From assembly GCF_963675165.1 (NCBI RefSeq), contig NC_087378.1, positions 1 through 64,000 of the forward strand: a stretch of 64,000 nucleotides of DNA, in the 5' to 3' direction. The position numbers and the translations under genes are program-made. Shown here piece after piece: positions 23,832-36,200 of this stretch; position 1 is the first letter of the stretch, and each line of letters begins with the position of its first letter. Under the pieces are notes generated by a model that was given only the letters and a program-made list of their open reading frames with translations, ran no database searches and was not told where the DNA came from. Source of the stretch: Halichondria panicea (lineage: Eukaryota; Porifera; Demospongiae; Suberitida; Halichondriidae).

Positions 23832-26800
23832 TCAGCTGTGTCTATCCCCTGCAGAGTGGTGCCAATGTGAATGCCCTAGACCTCTGGCAGTTCACTCCCC
23901 TCCATGAGGCAGCCTCCAAGTCAAGGTACATGGAGACCATAACAACATAGCTTATCCCTTTACCGGTCAAATTGTTGTAAATTTTACAACAACAATCTGG
24001 GAGGGAGCGTGTTATCAACTTGTGAATGTTGCATGATATTGGATTCTGTGGCAGATTGGATAGTATCATGAATGCGATTATCCTTTGAAGTTCTGCTGAG
24101 CTGTTCAATTAGGACACTTAAAAAAAAAAAAAAGGTTATACAGCATGTAGCACTGAGTAGTATCCATTGGCAGACCCTCTGGACTATCTTGGTAGCCATA
24201 GAATATTTTCAAAGAGGAAGCAGCAAGCCATTTGTGTACACAGGCACTTCACAAGTGGACACAAGCTCTACAATAGTCTACATGCTTGCTAAGCAGCTTA
24301 GTTGACCAGAGTGCAACTTTTAGAGGCCACACATACTTCCATCGAGGCAGCAGCAAGGCATAAAATCGATGGTTAGTTTGTGCATAGCCATTGACCCACG
24401 CCCATCTCTACAAGCCATAGCCACTTCATTGGGGGTGGCGGCGATAACATCAAGCTAATTTGGTGGGTTGGGCTCAGATGCAAACTAAAGTGATGCAAAC
24501 TAAAGTGATGGAACTGTTCCAGGTTCCAGATTGTGTGCGGCTGACCTGTAAAGGGTTATAGGAGCATCTTTACTAGCTCCCTCCCCTACAGGATGGAGGT
24601 GTGCTCACTATTGCTGTGCCATGGGGCTGACCCCACTGTCCCTAACTGTCATTCCAAGACAGCCATTGACCTCGCCTCAAGCTCAGAGCTCAAGCAGAGA
24701 ATTGAGTGTGAGTTCCTGAGGCACTTGTGTTCTGATGACACTTCCTCCGATATGAGGCACTTGTGTTCTGATGATACTTCCTCCAATATGTAAAGGCACT
24801 TACACACAATCGTCATGGTACTGTATGTACTACTGCTAGCTACTTTGTTCCTCCATACTACATAGTTACACATGTGTGTAGCATTGTTGCCGCTGCCATT
24901 GTTCAATGATTCTCCCCTTGCAGTTGAGTACAAAGGTCACCTTCTCCTGGAGGCAGCTGCCACTGGGGACACGTCCAGGATGAGAAAACTGGTTTCCCCC
25001 AAACTAGTCTCCTTCCAGCACCCCCTCTCCCTGGACACACCCCTCGTGAGTCCCCACCCCATCGCTCCCTTAGGCTATACAGACTGAACTAGAGTTGCTA
25101 ACTTTGAATGCTCATAACTACAGAGTACAGCTAGTGTCCAATTTCAATAATAAAAGAGGCATTTTGTAGCCCTCAGAGAACTCTATAACAGAGCATGTTT
25201 AGAATCAGTCAGTTTCAAGCACATTGTCTGGTTGAGTTGTAACTGACCTTTGTCCCCTACAGCACCGTGCTGTAGTGGGTACCAGTCCCAAGAGGAAGTC
25301 AGCAGTAGAGCAGCTCATCAGGAAGGGGGCACAAGTCAACCCTCTCAACAAGCAGTGAGTGCTACCATTGCTACACACACCACACACACAGAGGCATGAC
25401 CCCCCCACACACACACCATACACACACCACACACCACACACACACAGAGGCATGACCCCCCCACACACACACCATACACACACCACACACCACACACACA
25501 CACACACACACAGAGGCAGGACCCCCCTCCACCTGGCTACCAGAATGGGACATGATGATGTGGTGGAGGTCCTGGTCAAGCATGGCGCTAATGTAAGGAC
25601 AGATTGCAGTCACATTCAATAGTAGTTATGTCTAGCTGGACCACCCCCTCCACACACACACCCACACAGGTGAACCTTAGCGATGAGGGTGGCAACACTG
25701 CCCTACACGTAGCCTCTGAGCTTGGACTATCTCATCTGTGTCAGTTCCTCATGGCCAACGGGGCAGACCCTGCAATCAAGAACGATGAGGGGGTTTCTCC
25801 TCTTGAACAAGCCCCACCCACTATCTGCAAGGTGTTTCAAGAGGAGGTTATAAAGGGCCTCTCTGACGTTGAATCAGAACTACTGGAGGCAGCAAAGAAC
25901 GGAGAGATGGACCTCGTCAAGGTGATTGTATATTATTATCATAATGTTTATATTCACATTTCCCCACACACACACACCCGCCCACATATCCGCCCACACA
26001 CACAGCGACTATGCAATCCTCACAATGTGAACTGTCGTGACATGCGTGGGCGGTACTCCACCCCCCTCCACTTTGCCGCTGGGTTTAACAGAGCGCCCAC
26101 TGTTGAGTTCCTCATACAACAAGGTGCTGACGTCCATGCCCGGGACAAGGGGTGAGTCATGTGATGATATATAGACTAGAATTGCATAATCTAAGATCAA
26201 TGACCCATCATGTACATGTACCTGCAAGCATGCGTGCAGTGTAGCCAGGGCTAATGATCCGTTTAGAAGGTTATTTTGTGGAGTAGTACTTTTAATCATG
26301 GATAACAGCTTCCAATGTAACGGCCACACCCCTTCTCTGTACAGAGGTCTTGTCCCACTGCACAATGCCTGCTCCTATGGTCACTATGAGGTGGTGGAGG
26401 CACTGGTCAATGCTAATGCTAACGTGAATGCAGTGGACCTCTGGAAGTTCACTCCCCTCCACGAGGCAGCTGCCAAGGGGAAGTATGAGATCTGCAAGCT
26501 CCTCATCAAGGTACGGTAGTGTGTGCCGTGTGTGGGTGTGTGTGTGTGGGTGTGTGTGGGTGTGTGTGTGTGTGGTTATTCCTGTTGTTTAGTTCACTTC
26601 CATTTCACCACTCAGCATGGTGCGGACACAAACAGGCGTAACCGTGACAACATGACACCACTGGACCTGGTGAAGGAGCAGGAAGGGGATATAGCAGACC
26701 TGCTCAGAGGGGACTCTGCGTTACTAGATGCTTGCAAGAAGGGAGATCTCGATCGTGTTAAGAAACTTCTCACTCCAGAGAATATTAACTGCCGGGATGA

Positions 26801-29800
26801 GCAGGGGAGAAACTCCGCCCCTTTACATCTCGCTGGTAAGTGTCTGTGTGGTGTTACACACACTGCATGTTGAGTGGCCTCTACTGAAGTTCTGCCCTCT
26901 CCTGTGCAGCGGGCTACAACCACCTTGATGTAGTGGAACACCTCCTGGAGCATCAAGCTGATGTCAATGCCAAGGACAAGGGTGGTCTTATTCCACTGCA
27001 CAATGCTGCCTCCTTTGGGGTGAGCTCATAGTCAGTAGTGTGGCAGGCAGTCTAGTTCTCGGCAATATGTGCAGAGGTGGTTTGATAGGTAACTTGTAAT
27101 CACCATATCTCTGGATATCATCGTCCCAGCTGCCCTATAGCTCAGTCCTAGTACTCACTCCTGCTACTGTGCATCACCTGATCTTGTGTGCCCCCCCCCC
27201 CCCCCCAGCATGTTGACGTGGCCTCCCTGCTGATCAAGCATGACAGCTCTGTCAATGCTCTGGACCGTTGGCACTTCACCCCTCTCCACGAGGCAGCTCA
27301 GAAGGGACGCACACAACTCTGTGCTCTGCTCATCCTTCATGGTGCTGACGTCTCTCTACGCAACCAAGAGGGACAGATAGCTCACGATGTTGCCACGGTG
27401 AGCACGAGACTATGGTTGGAGTAAGGCGGCCTGTTCTCTGAGCTAACTTTGAGAGGCCATAACTGGAGTTAGGAATGTCTACTTTCAATATGCATTTAGT
27501 AGTAGTCTTTGAAAGTACTACGTACAATAGGCTTACATTTATTGTTGCATTTCGGGCCAAAATGTCCCATTTTCAGACTCAAAAAGTATCCAATTAACAG
27601 TTGTGTAGAACTTCAGATATTATTATTATGTACATTAGTAATTTTCAACTGGCTATTGTATAATTATTAATACTGATAGTAGCTAGTTAGTATAAGCACT
27701 GGATTATGCAGGGTGACGATGTGAAGGCGCTCCTCCAAGACGCTGTGTGTCCTGACCCCACCTCCCTGTCCCTCAGTGGTGCAAGGGGATCTACCAAGAT
27801 CACCGAGGCTTCTAAAGGATTAACGGCCGCCGGAGCCTCCTTATTGGCCAGTGACTATGTGGACAGTGAGACGGGGGTGGGTAATAGGCGGGGGGACGGC
27901 TCAGACCGACCAATCAGGGAGCAGTCAGGTGAGTGGGTATCTGATATGGTTTATATGCTCATTTTAGTAGTACAGTTAGTATGTGTACTGCCCAATATTC
28001 ACTAGCCCCGCCCACACCACCCACACACAGGACAAGCTACGTGGGAGGACATGAGTGTCAAGGACTTTCTTGCCGGGCTCCAGTTGGATGACCTGTACTT
28101 TGACCTCTTCCAACGAGAACACATCACCATGGACATCCTAATGGACATGTCACATGACGATCTGGCTAGTGTCGGAATGTCCGCATTCGGTCATCGGCAC
28201 AAGATCATTCGTAAAGTGAAGGAGCTGGTTGACAATGGAGGTGCTGAGTCAGCAGAACCAGTGGGTGTGGCCAAGGCTCAGCACACGGGCACTCAGCTCA
28301 TAGAGTTGTCCCTCACTGACAAAGACTTTGTTGCCGTCTCGGAGGAGGTGGGTAGTGTGGGGGGTGTGTGGGAGGTGGGTAGTGTGTGGGTGTGTGTGTG
28401 TGGGTGGGGAGTAGTTTAGTAGCGTATATACTGGAGTAGCTAACAGTTAAGAAATTTATTTTTGTTGGGCAGCTTCAGAGCACTATTTGTGAGCACAGAG
28501 ATGACGGGAGGTCGGGTGGAGTGTTCCGATCCTACCAGGTCCTCAAGGTGGGCGGCACATACACACACGCACACAGCTGTACTGACTGCCCCTCCCCCTA
28601 CACAGATTGAGCGAGTGGTGAACCCTAAGATCTGGGAGCGCTACGTGTATCGTCGTCAGGAGATTGCCGAGGCCAACAGTAAGCATGCCAACGAGAGAAT
28701 GCTCTTCCATGGCTCTCCATTCATCCATTACATTGTCAACAACGGCTTTGACGAGAGACACGCCTACATTGGGGGAATGTTCGGGGCAGGTGAGAATAGT
28801 TGACTTGTGTAGAGTTCAACATCTTTCAACAGCCATAACTTAGTATCGTTGATCCAATATCAAACATTTTATGATTTTCTGAAAGCTTAGAAAGATACCT
28901 TTCAAATGATGTGTTAAAATCCAAAGTTTCGTTGGGGCCCTAATTTGTCATTTTTCGCCCTTGGACCATGGGCTATTATTCATATGGTATGGCTAAATTG
29001 GCAAATACTTTTATCGCTCAATTATGAAGTTTGATGACACCATTTGAATGGTCTCTTTCTAAGCTTTCAGAAAATCATAAAATCATTGAAATTGGATCCA
29101 TGGACTCCAAGTTATGGCAGCTGAAAGAGTCTCCGAACCGAAGTTTAGAACGGAAGTGTATTCCAGAATGGGCTTCCGTAGAATTGAATGTTGTATGTGT
29201 GTGTGTGTGTGTGTGGTTTTATCTATAGCTATAATTATACTGTACTTTGTGTTCAAGCATTTCCTGCATGCTTGACTGTATTGCTGTGAGTATCCTCACT
29301 GATGACCCTGTTCCCTTGCAGGTATCTACTTTGCTGAGCACTCGTCCAAGAGTAACCAGTACGTATACGGGATAGGAGGTGGAAGTGGGTGCCCAGAGCA
29401 CAAGGACAGGTCCTGCTACACCTGCGATAGGTGAGAGCTAGCTGCCATCTATAGCCAATATGTATTGCTGCCGGTACACCTTCAAGTGATGTCATCGTGT
29501 GTTGTACATGCACACTGTACTCTAGCCAGCATACTGTAACAAGTCTCTATCTGCCCCCCCCACACCCACACACCACACACACAGACGCCTGCTCATGTGC
29601 AGAGTGACTCTGGGCAAACCAATGGAGCAACTGACAGCTGTTAAGATAGCACACGCTCCCCCGGGCCACCACTCTGTGATTGGTCGACCTAGTACTGGCG
29701 GCCTGAACTATCCAGAGTATGTCATCTATCGAGGAGAACAGGTGAGTCATGATGGTCATGGTGGGATGGTGCAGCTGCCACTGTTGGTGTTGTATCACTT

Positions 29801-29977
29801 CTTCGTTGTATGTATAGCTAGCTTGCTTCATGTATTTATATAAGCACAGTATCATTTAGTACCTGTGTGTGTACAGTACGTGTGTCACATGCTCTCCCTC
29901 CATCTGTGCAGGCGTATCCAGAGTTCCTGATCACTTACCGGATAGAGAAACCATCTGACACTAGAGCAACCACCTGA
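21432..29977 (+). CDS. TNKS: Tankyrase, ankyrin-repeat poly(ADP-ribose) polymerase
   Basis: Uses NAD to PARylate partners such as axin. Twenty-three exons join in frame to 1154 aa: 21432-21612, 22100-22168, 22234-22389, 22964-23172, 23380-23541, 23855-23925, 24592-24707, 24924-25045, 25263-25354, 25514-25592, 25670-25921, 26006-26151, 26345-26510, 26616-26835, 26910-27019, 27209-27397, 27712-27928, 28031-28347, 28473-28547, 28606-28789, 29322-29430, 29585-29741, 29912-29977. It has five ankyrin-repeat clusters with the repeated STPLHFAAG and [13 protein letters not shown] signatures, a SAM domain (exon 18, [15 protein letters not shown]), then the PARP catalytic domain. That domain carries MLFHGSPF (NAD-binding His), GGMFGAGIYFAE (Tyr), a zinc site [12 protein letters not shown], and [11 protein letters not shown] (catalytic Glu). 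As in other invertebrates there is no His/Pro/Ser-rich N-terminal domain, so its length resembles TNKS2. Confidence 0.96.
21735..21893. repeat. 40-bp minisatellite in tankyrase intron 1
   Basis: Four near-perfect copies of a 40-bp unit containing GAGCTAGTACATGAGAGCAC, spaced exactly 40 bp. Confidence 0.9.
22425..22800. repeat. 28-bp minisatellite in tankyrase intron 3
   Basis: About thirteen copies of a 28-bp unit containing GTGAGCCTGTCACTAGTGCT, with GCT/ACT variants segregating in blocks. It fills most of the intron between exons ending 22389 and starting 22964. Confidence 0.9.
25371..25513. repeat. CA-rich duplicated block before tankyrase exon 10
   Basis: Two tandem copies (about 60 bp) of a unit beginning CACAGAGGCATGACCCCCCC followed by CA-rich sequence. 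The next occurrence, CACAGAGGCAGGACCCCCCT at 25509, is the true acceptor and start of exon 10. The array thus repeats the acceptor border upstream in diverged form. Confidence 0.75.
28805..29137. mobile_element. Foldback element, family 1 (copy in tankyrase intron 20)
   Basis: About 330-bp quasi-palindromic element. One end reads CATCTTTCAACAGCCATAAC ... GATTTTCTGAAAGCTTAGAA, and the other end carries the reverse complement (CTAAGCTTTCAGAAAATCAT ... AAGTTATGGCAGCTGAAAGA). The centre contains an ATTTGTCATTTTTCG block. No reading frame is present. The same element recurs in introns near 32395, 32829, 33165, 49846, 52840 and 53186. Ends are approximate and no target-site duplication was confirmed. 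Confidence 0.75.
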
Positions 29978-30184
29978 CAATAGAGTAACCTAGCTGACTC
30001 TGTGTACTTACTCACTCATGCATTCATTTCTGTTCTCCTTTTGTTCTTTATAGCCATTATTTTGTACATTGTAGTATAATTATAGTTGTGTTCTAAACTT
30101 AAAAACAGTTTATCTGTATAAAAAATAATTATCATTGTCAGTTTCGTTTAAAAAATACAGTTATTATGTATAAAAACAGCAGCT

Positions 30185-30190
30185 AATAAA
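30185..30190 (+). terminator. Candidate tankyrase polyadenylation signal AATAAA
   Basis: AATAAA 208 bp after the tankyrase stop and 29 bp before the stop codon of the convergent vinculin-like gene. Use of this site would overlap the two 3' ends. Confidence 0.45.
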
Positions 30191-30218
30191 GACTATAGTG
30201 CTGCATGTGCTGAGTTGG

Positions 30219-33200
30219 TTAGTAAGGAGGGTTCATGCTGTGTCTATGAGGGGGACTCGCGAGAAGGCTCTTCCTGGGTTTAATGATATCCACTTCTGAG
30301 GGGGTGGAGATCCTGTTCTTGTTCAAGGTCCTCATGCCTCGAGCATCACGAGGAGCATTGAGTGTCTCCAAGGTACGCTGATGATACAGCTTTCTCTTCC
30401 AACCCACCGCCAGAGCAGCTGCCTCCATCTCCTCCTCTTCATCACTGTCAGGTGGGCGGAGTCCCTGGGAGGGGAGGAACATACAGTGAGAGCATACCTT
30501 GCAGCAATGTGTGTGGGTGTGTGTGTGGGTGTGTGTGTGGGTGTGAGGGGTGTACCTTCATACAGGCGGCCTCTGCAGCCTGCACTGTTTTGATGACAGC
30601 CTTCATGAGATTCTGAGCATTCTTTACAAGCATCACTTCAGCCTGCAGCAAAATATAATGTGCAGTCAAATGATGCATATTTATAGACACTGAGGAATGT
30701 AATGTCTAACAAGTGCTACACATGACTCACTGAGCTGTCAGTGGGTGTGGCTGCCTTCACGGTTGCTATGATACGCAGCTGTGTGCTCAGAGTGGGTATC
30801 ATCTCGGCACAATATTGGAGCTCGTTACGAATGGTCTTGTCTGTGCAATGGCCTCCAATAATGCTAGCAAACCTCACCATGGTCTGCCCGTTGGCTGCTA
30901 TGGCTTTGGCTGTGTCAATCATCTCAGACTGGTTCTGTAGCTCTCCTTTACCACGACTAAACTCAGCCATCTGCGACATTTGGGTTGACATTTTCTTGGC
31001 GACGGTAACTATTGGGTTGTCCTCTCCTGTGAACTCATCAGTGACCTCACGCAATAAAGCAGCTGCCACCTATAACACAGCACAGGGGTCAGTGAGGTCA
31101 TCATGAGTGCACGGTAATAACACAGCACAGGGGTCAGTGAAGACTGTACAGACTGTTACTGTTACAGTTTCCGAAACCCCCACTGAATGGCCATCCTATA
31201 CAAAGGCCAGGCAGCCAGTCCAAAATGAACAGTTAATTTGTAACCCCACGTCTGTATAATGTTCAAACACTGTTTTCTCCATCACAATTAATATTAAAGG
31301 ATACGGTACACACATTAGTACATGCACTGAATTCCTCTAGGGTACTCACTGCAATGGACTGAGAGGAGACACTGTAGGGATCGTCCTCATCACGGTTCAC
31401 CCAGGTAGGGAGAGGGACCACCATGCTAGCCGGACGCTTGGTACGCAAGGGAGTGGTTGATTGCACACTAGTGCTCTCGTGTGTAACAGTCAGTCTGGGG
31501 GGAGGGTTATGCTAATCCTCACAGTTGATTATAGGCACTTGAAAATATTTGGTTTCTGAACTTAAATCTTACTTTGGTGCACTGCCATCGGGGTAGTCTA
31601 TCATTTTGTCGTCGTTGAGTGCCTCGTCAGAGTAGTAACGCTGAGGGGGTGTGCCGCCCACTCCCTTGTCAACTGTTAGTTGTGTGGTGTGCAGCAGCTC
31701 CAGGAACGCATCTACAAAGATACAGCTGCTGATAAACTACCTAACCTTTAGTCTTGTAACACTTAAAAATCAAATTTCTTAGGCAAATTGAGCGTTTCTT
31801 CTGCAATCGACGATTTGTTGTGCATTATGAACATGACATTGCCTACCCAATACTGAGGTGAGGTTTGGTGAGTGGATCCTCTTGAGATTAGAGAGGAGGT
31901 ATTGAGCTTTTGATGCCCACTGCCTCCGTAAGTGGTTGAAGTGATCCAACATGGCGGACCCTGGCTCACCTAACACGGGGGAGGGAGGGGCTTCAACTCT
32001 GAACATCATAATACATCATACGGGCTTACTTGCTAGGGAACGAGCTGCACCAATAGTGTGAGGTGTGAGCTTTGTGAGGAAAGTGAGGGCGTTGTCGATC
32101 TTGTCCACCCTCCGCCCCCTCACTTCCAGAGAGCCCGTAGTAGTGCGAAAGAGGCCCAACACAACTTGGAGCTGGTCTCCAATAAAGGACGCCCTCTGTT
32201 CAAACTGCTTGAGAAGGAGGTCTTTAGCGAGACCCTCTGATCTACTGGCTTGTATGGCGGTGTCTACCAGTCGATCTAATGGAGCAGACACCTCAGCTGT
32301 CAGCTCATCAATGTGTGCAGTCAGCAGGTGAACCTGAAAGGGGCCGGGATCGAGAATAACAATATGGTGTGCTTAGATCAATAATTTAGTTCGGGCCCAA
32401 GTTGTCCATATAGAGATCTTTCAAATGGTACGATCAAAATTGATATTCAAAATTGATATTCGAGAGATAAAAGTATTTTCCAATTTATACGTACCATGGT
32501 CCGAGGCCGAAAAATGACAAATTAGGGCCGCGACGAAAATTTGGATTGAAACACATCATTTGAAAGGACTTTTTCTAAGCTTTCAGAAAATCCTAAAATT
32601 TTTGACATTGGATCAACTGTACTCAAGTTATGGCTGTTGAAAGACACCCCCTCCCTCCCTCCGTTTAAGCTCCCGCGAGTGGGCTGAATGCGCCAGCGAA
32701 AGTCTTAGGCTCCCGCGAGTGGGCTGAATGCGCCAGCAAAAGTTTTAGGCTCCCGCGAGTGGGTTGAATGCGCCAGCGATAGTCTTAGGCTCCCGCGAGT
32801 GGGCTGAATGCGCCAGTGAAAGTCTTAATCAATGATTTTGGGAATCTTTCAGCTGCCATAACTTAAATTCTGTGGATCGAAAGTCAATATTTTTATGGCT
32901 TTCTGAAAGCTTAGAAAGAGACCTTTCAAATGGTACGATCAAAATTGATATTCGAGAGATAAAAGTATTTTCCAATTTAGCCGTACCATGGTCCGAGGCC
33001 GAAAAATGACAAATTAGGCCGCGACGAACTTTTAGATTGAAACACATCATTTGAAAGGAATTTTTCTAAGCTTTCAGAAAATCCTAAAATTTTTTGACAT
33101 TGGATCAACTGTACTCAAGTTATGGCTGTTGAAAGACACCCCCTCCCTCCCTCCGTTTAAGCAATGATTTTGGGAATCTTTCAGCTGCCATAACTTGAAT

Positions 33201-36200
33201 TCTGTGGATCGAAAGTCAAATTTTCTGAAAGCTTAGAAAGAGATCTTTCAAATGGTACGATCAAAATTGATATTCAAAATTGATATTCGAGAGATGAAAG
33301 TATTTTCCAATTTATCCGTACCATGGTCCAAGGCCGAAAAATGACAAATTAGGTCCGCGACGAAATTTTAGATTGAAACACATCATATAATTATGAGTAT
33401 ATACTTATAGCTATAAGTGGCTCTATTGCAAATCTTCCATATTATGCATCTACAAAAACTCGTCTATAATTATTAGGATGAGTATATACGAATCCTAGCT
33501 ATAGTATGACTACATGCACTGCTGACCTGTGAGGACCAATCTCTCCTGAGTATCTCTGAGTCCTCTGCATTCCTTTGCTCTGCCTCAGCCCCGCCCACTC
33601 CCTCTGCCTGGGCATGTGCTACCTTGGTGAGTTGTGTGGAGAGCTTGCGGAGGTTTGAGGCCGTCACTCTCACCACCTGAGCCTTGTCCGAGTCAGCACA
33701 CCTGTATAGATGATAACAAGAGATCACCCCCTAACCCTCCAACCCAGTCACTCACCCTTCTAGGGCGTCCTCCGCCACCTCCCCCAGTGCACTGGCCAAG
33801 GTCTGGATACTCTGGCTCTGCTCTGATAAGAGGGACGGGTCACCTGACTTGGCTGACAGTATTAGAGTATCAGCAGCCCCGCCCATTCCTAGGGATACAT
33901 CGTCCACTCCCTTCATCAACACCTTGGCCTGGGGGGGCATGTCATACAGTCACTATCTCGTAGCTATGTATTTTCACCAAAACTGTGTCTCACTTAATGG
34001 CCACAACTGCTATACAAGGGCTACAATATAATAGGTTCCAAATGAGCAGTTTGCGTACAAACAACCCCTCAACAAAGGCCACCTCTGCACAACCTTACTT
34101 CTATAAAGGTGTCCAGGATACCTACCTTGGTGGCCCATTCCTGAGAGAGGAGGTTGAGATGCTCTAGTGTGGCAGACCCCACCAAGTCCTGTTGCCCTGA
34201 CACTTGCTCAGCAGCTGTCAGGAACTGTGGTGTGAGCTTCCGTATCTCTGCCATGGTCACCCTCACCCTGTCCACCTGCTCACGTAGCTCTAGGTCCTGG
34301 GACTGGAACGATTCATCACTGTTCCCAATGGCTTCCTCAGTCGTGGCCGCCTCTATCGTCATGGTAGCAATGTTCAACATCCGCTCAGTCTGCGTGCTCA
34401 TGTGTGCCATCTGCATGTGGTAAAGTTAGCAAGTAATTCTAGTCTAAACACACACACACCCACACACACACTCACACTCACACACACCACACCCACACAC
34501 ACGCACCATACACACATACACACACTCACTTGCTTCCTGACACCCTCCCCTGTCTTTGCTGCAGTGACTAGTTTATCAGCTGTCCTGGACCACGGGAGGT
34601 TGGCCTGTTGTGTGGCATCCACCAGCTGACGTACATGCCCCGCCCACTTCTGTGTGGAGATGTGGAGATCACTGAGGGAGGCGGGATCTCGTGCCACCTG
34701 CTCTGCCTGGTCAATCACCTGGGGAACCATCAGAGCCACTTTAGATGACCGACTCTTGATGGTCCTGTAGGAGGGAGAGGTGATGCAAGCCCAAGCCAAG
34801 CGCAATTCAAGCTCAATTCAGCCATAAGGCCAGGGGGAGTACAGCGAATAAAAACACCAACTATTCCACAAAAAACACCGTCACACAAAAGTTACCCACT
34901 ATACGGCAATCTCCCGATAACATGATAACATACTTGGCAAGTTCAGTGTCGGGTTTCAGGGTCTCAGCTGCTGACTCGGCAATATTGGTGAGACGGATGG
35001 TACGAGCTTTCAGTTGTGAGGCGAGTAGGGGAACCCCCTCCGTGTCCCCTCTCTCTGCCGCTGTCGTTAGTCTCTGCAGGGGGGATACGTAGGATCTCAT
35101 CGTTCCCGTCTCTGTGGGGGGGCGTTTGGCAGGGGTGGGGGGTTGAGAAGTGGGTGTGGTCCAACTGGAAGTGCTTATACCAGGACTTACAGTTCCCAGA
35201 GAGTCTGAGAAGTAATTATTACGATAAGAGAGTGTGATTTGGATGAGTACACATGTACCTGTGAGGTTGACCTGGTGTGATTGGTCCTTGGTCCTGTGGC
35301 GGTGGGTTGGAGTGAACGTGCTGCTGTTCTGGTCCATTGATAAGCCACTCTCAGGTCTGCTGGACACTGTCTGAGTCTGCAGGGAGGGGGGGAGGGCAAA
35401 CACTCAGAGCATGCAGATACACGAATATCTGTACAAGACAATTTCTGATTTTGATGTTTTTCGCACCAAATACCTCGGCTTAAGATAAAAAGTGGATTAC
35501 ATGATGTGTACAAAAAGTAGGTGAAATGTAAGTACACACATCACCATAGTTCCCTACCTGTATGTCCGTGGCTCTGCTGGTGGGGCGTGAGTCCTTTGGT
35601 CGTTCCTCGTGTTTACTGGCAGCTGTTCTCAGACCTCCGATGTACTGCGACTGTTTCCTATGTCTCTCAATGTTCCTCTGAAGCATCCTCTCTTGAGCCG
35701 AGCTCCGTGGTGAGTGGGCGGGGCTTGAACCAACCACCTCCTCTTCCTCAGTGTAAGGGACATCAATCTCATGACTGAGCACAGTCTGTATATCATGAAT
35801 GGCCTCCAGTAGTTCTCTTAGGGACCCCACAAAGTGGTCCTGGGCAGTCTGATTGGACGGATTGGTGACCAGTCTCTGACACAGTTTGAGCATCTGTGGA
35901 ATGACTGCAGCAAAACATATAATTACATGACGTATATATAATAGTACTAGCTAGTGTGTGTGCCTTATAGTGTGTGTGCCTTATAGTGTGTGTGCCTTAT
36001 AGTGTGTGTGCCTTATAGTGTGTGTGCCTTATAGTGTGTGTGCCTTATAGTGTGTGTGCCTTATTATAAGGACTGTAATATTATATAGTACCTATTACAG
36101 TGTCACTGTGTGTATCTACCTTAGTGTGTGTATCTACCTTAGTGTGTGTATCTACCTTAGTGTGTGTATCTACCTTAGTGTGTGTATCTACCTTTGTCGA

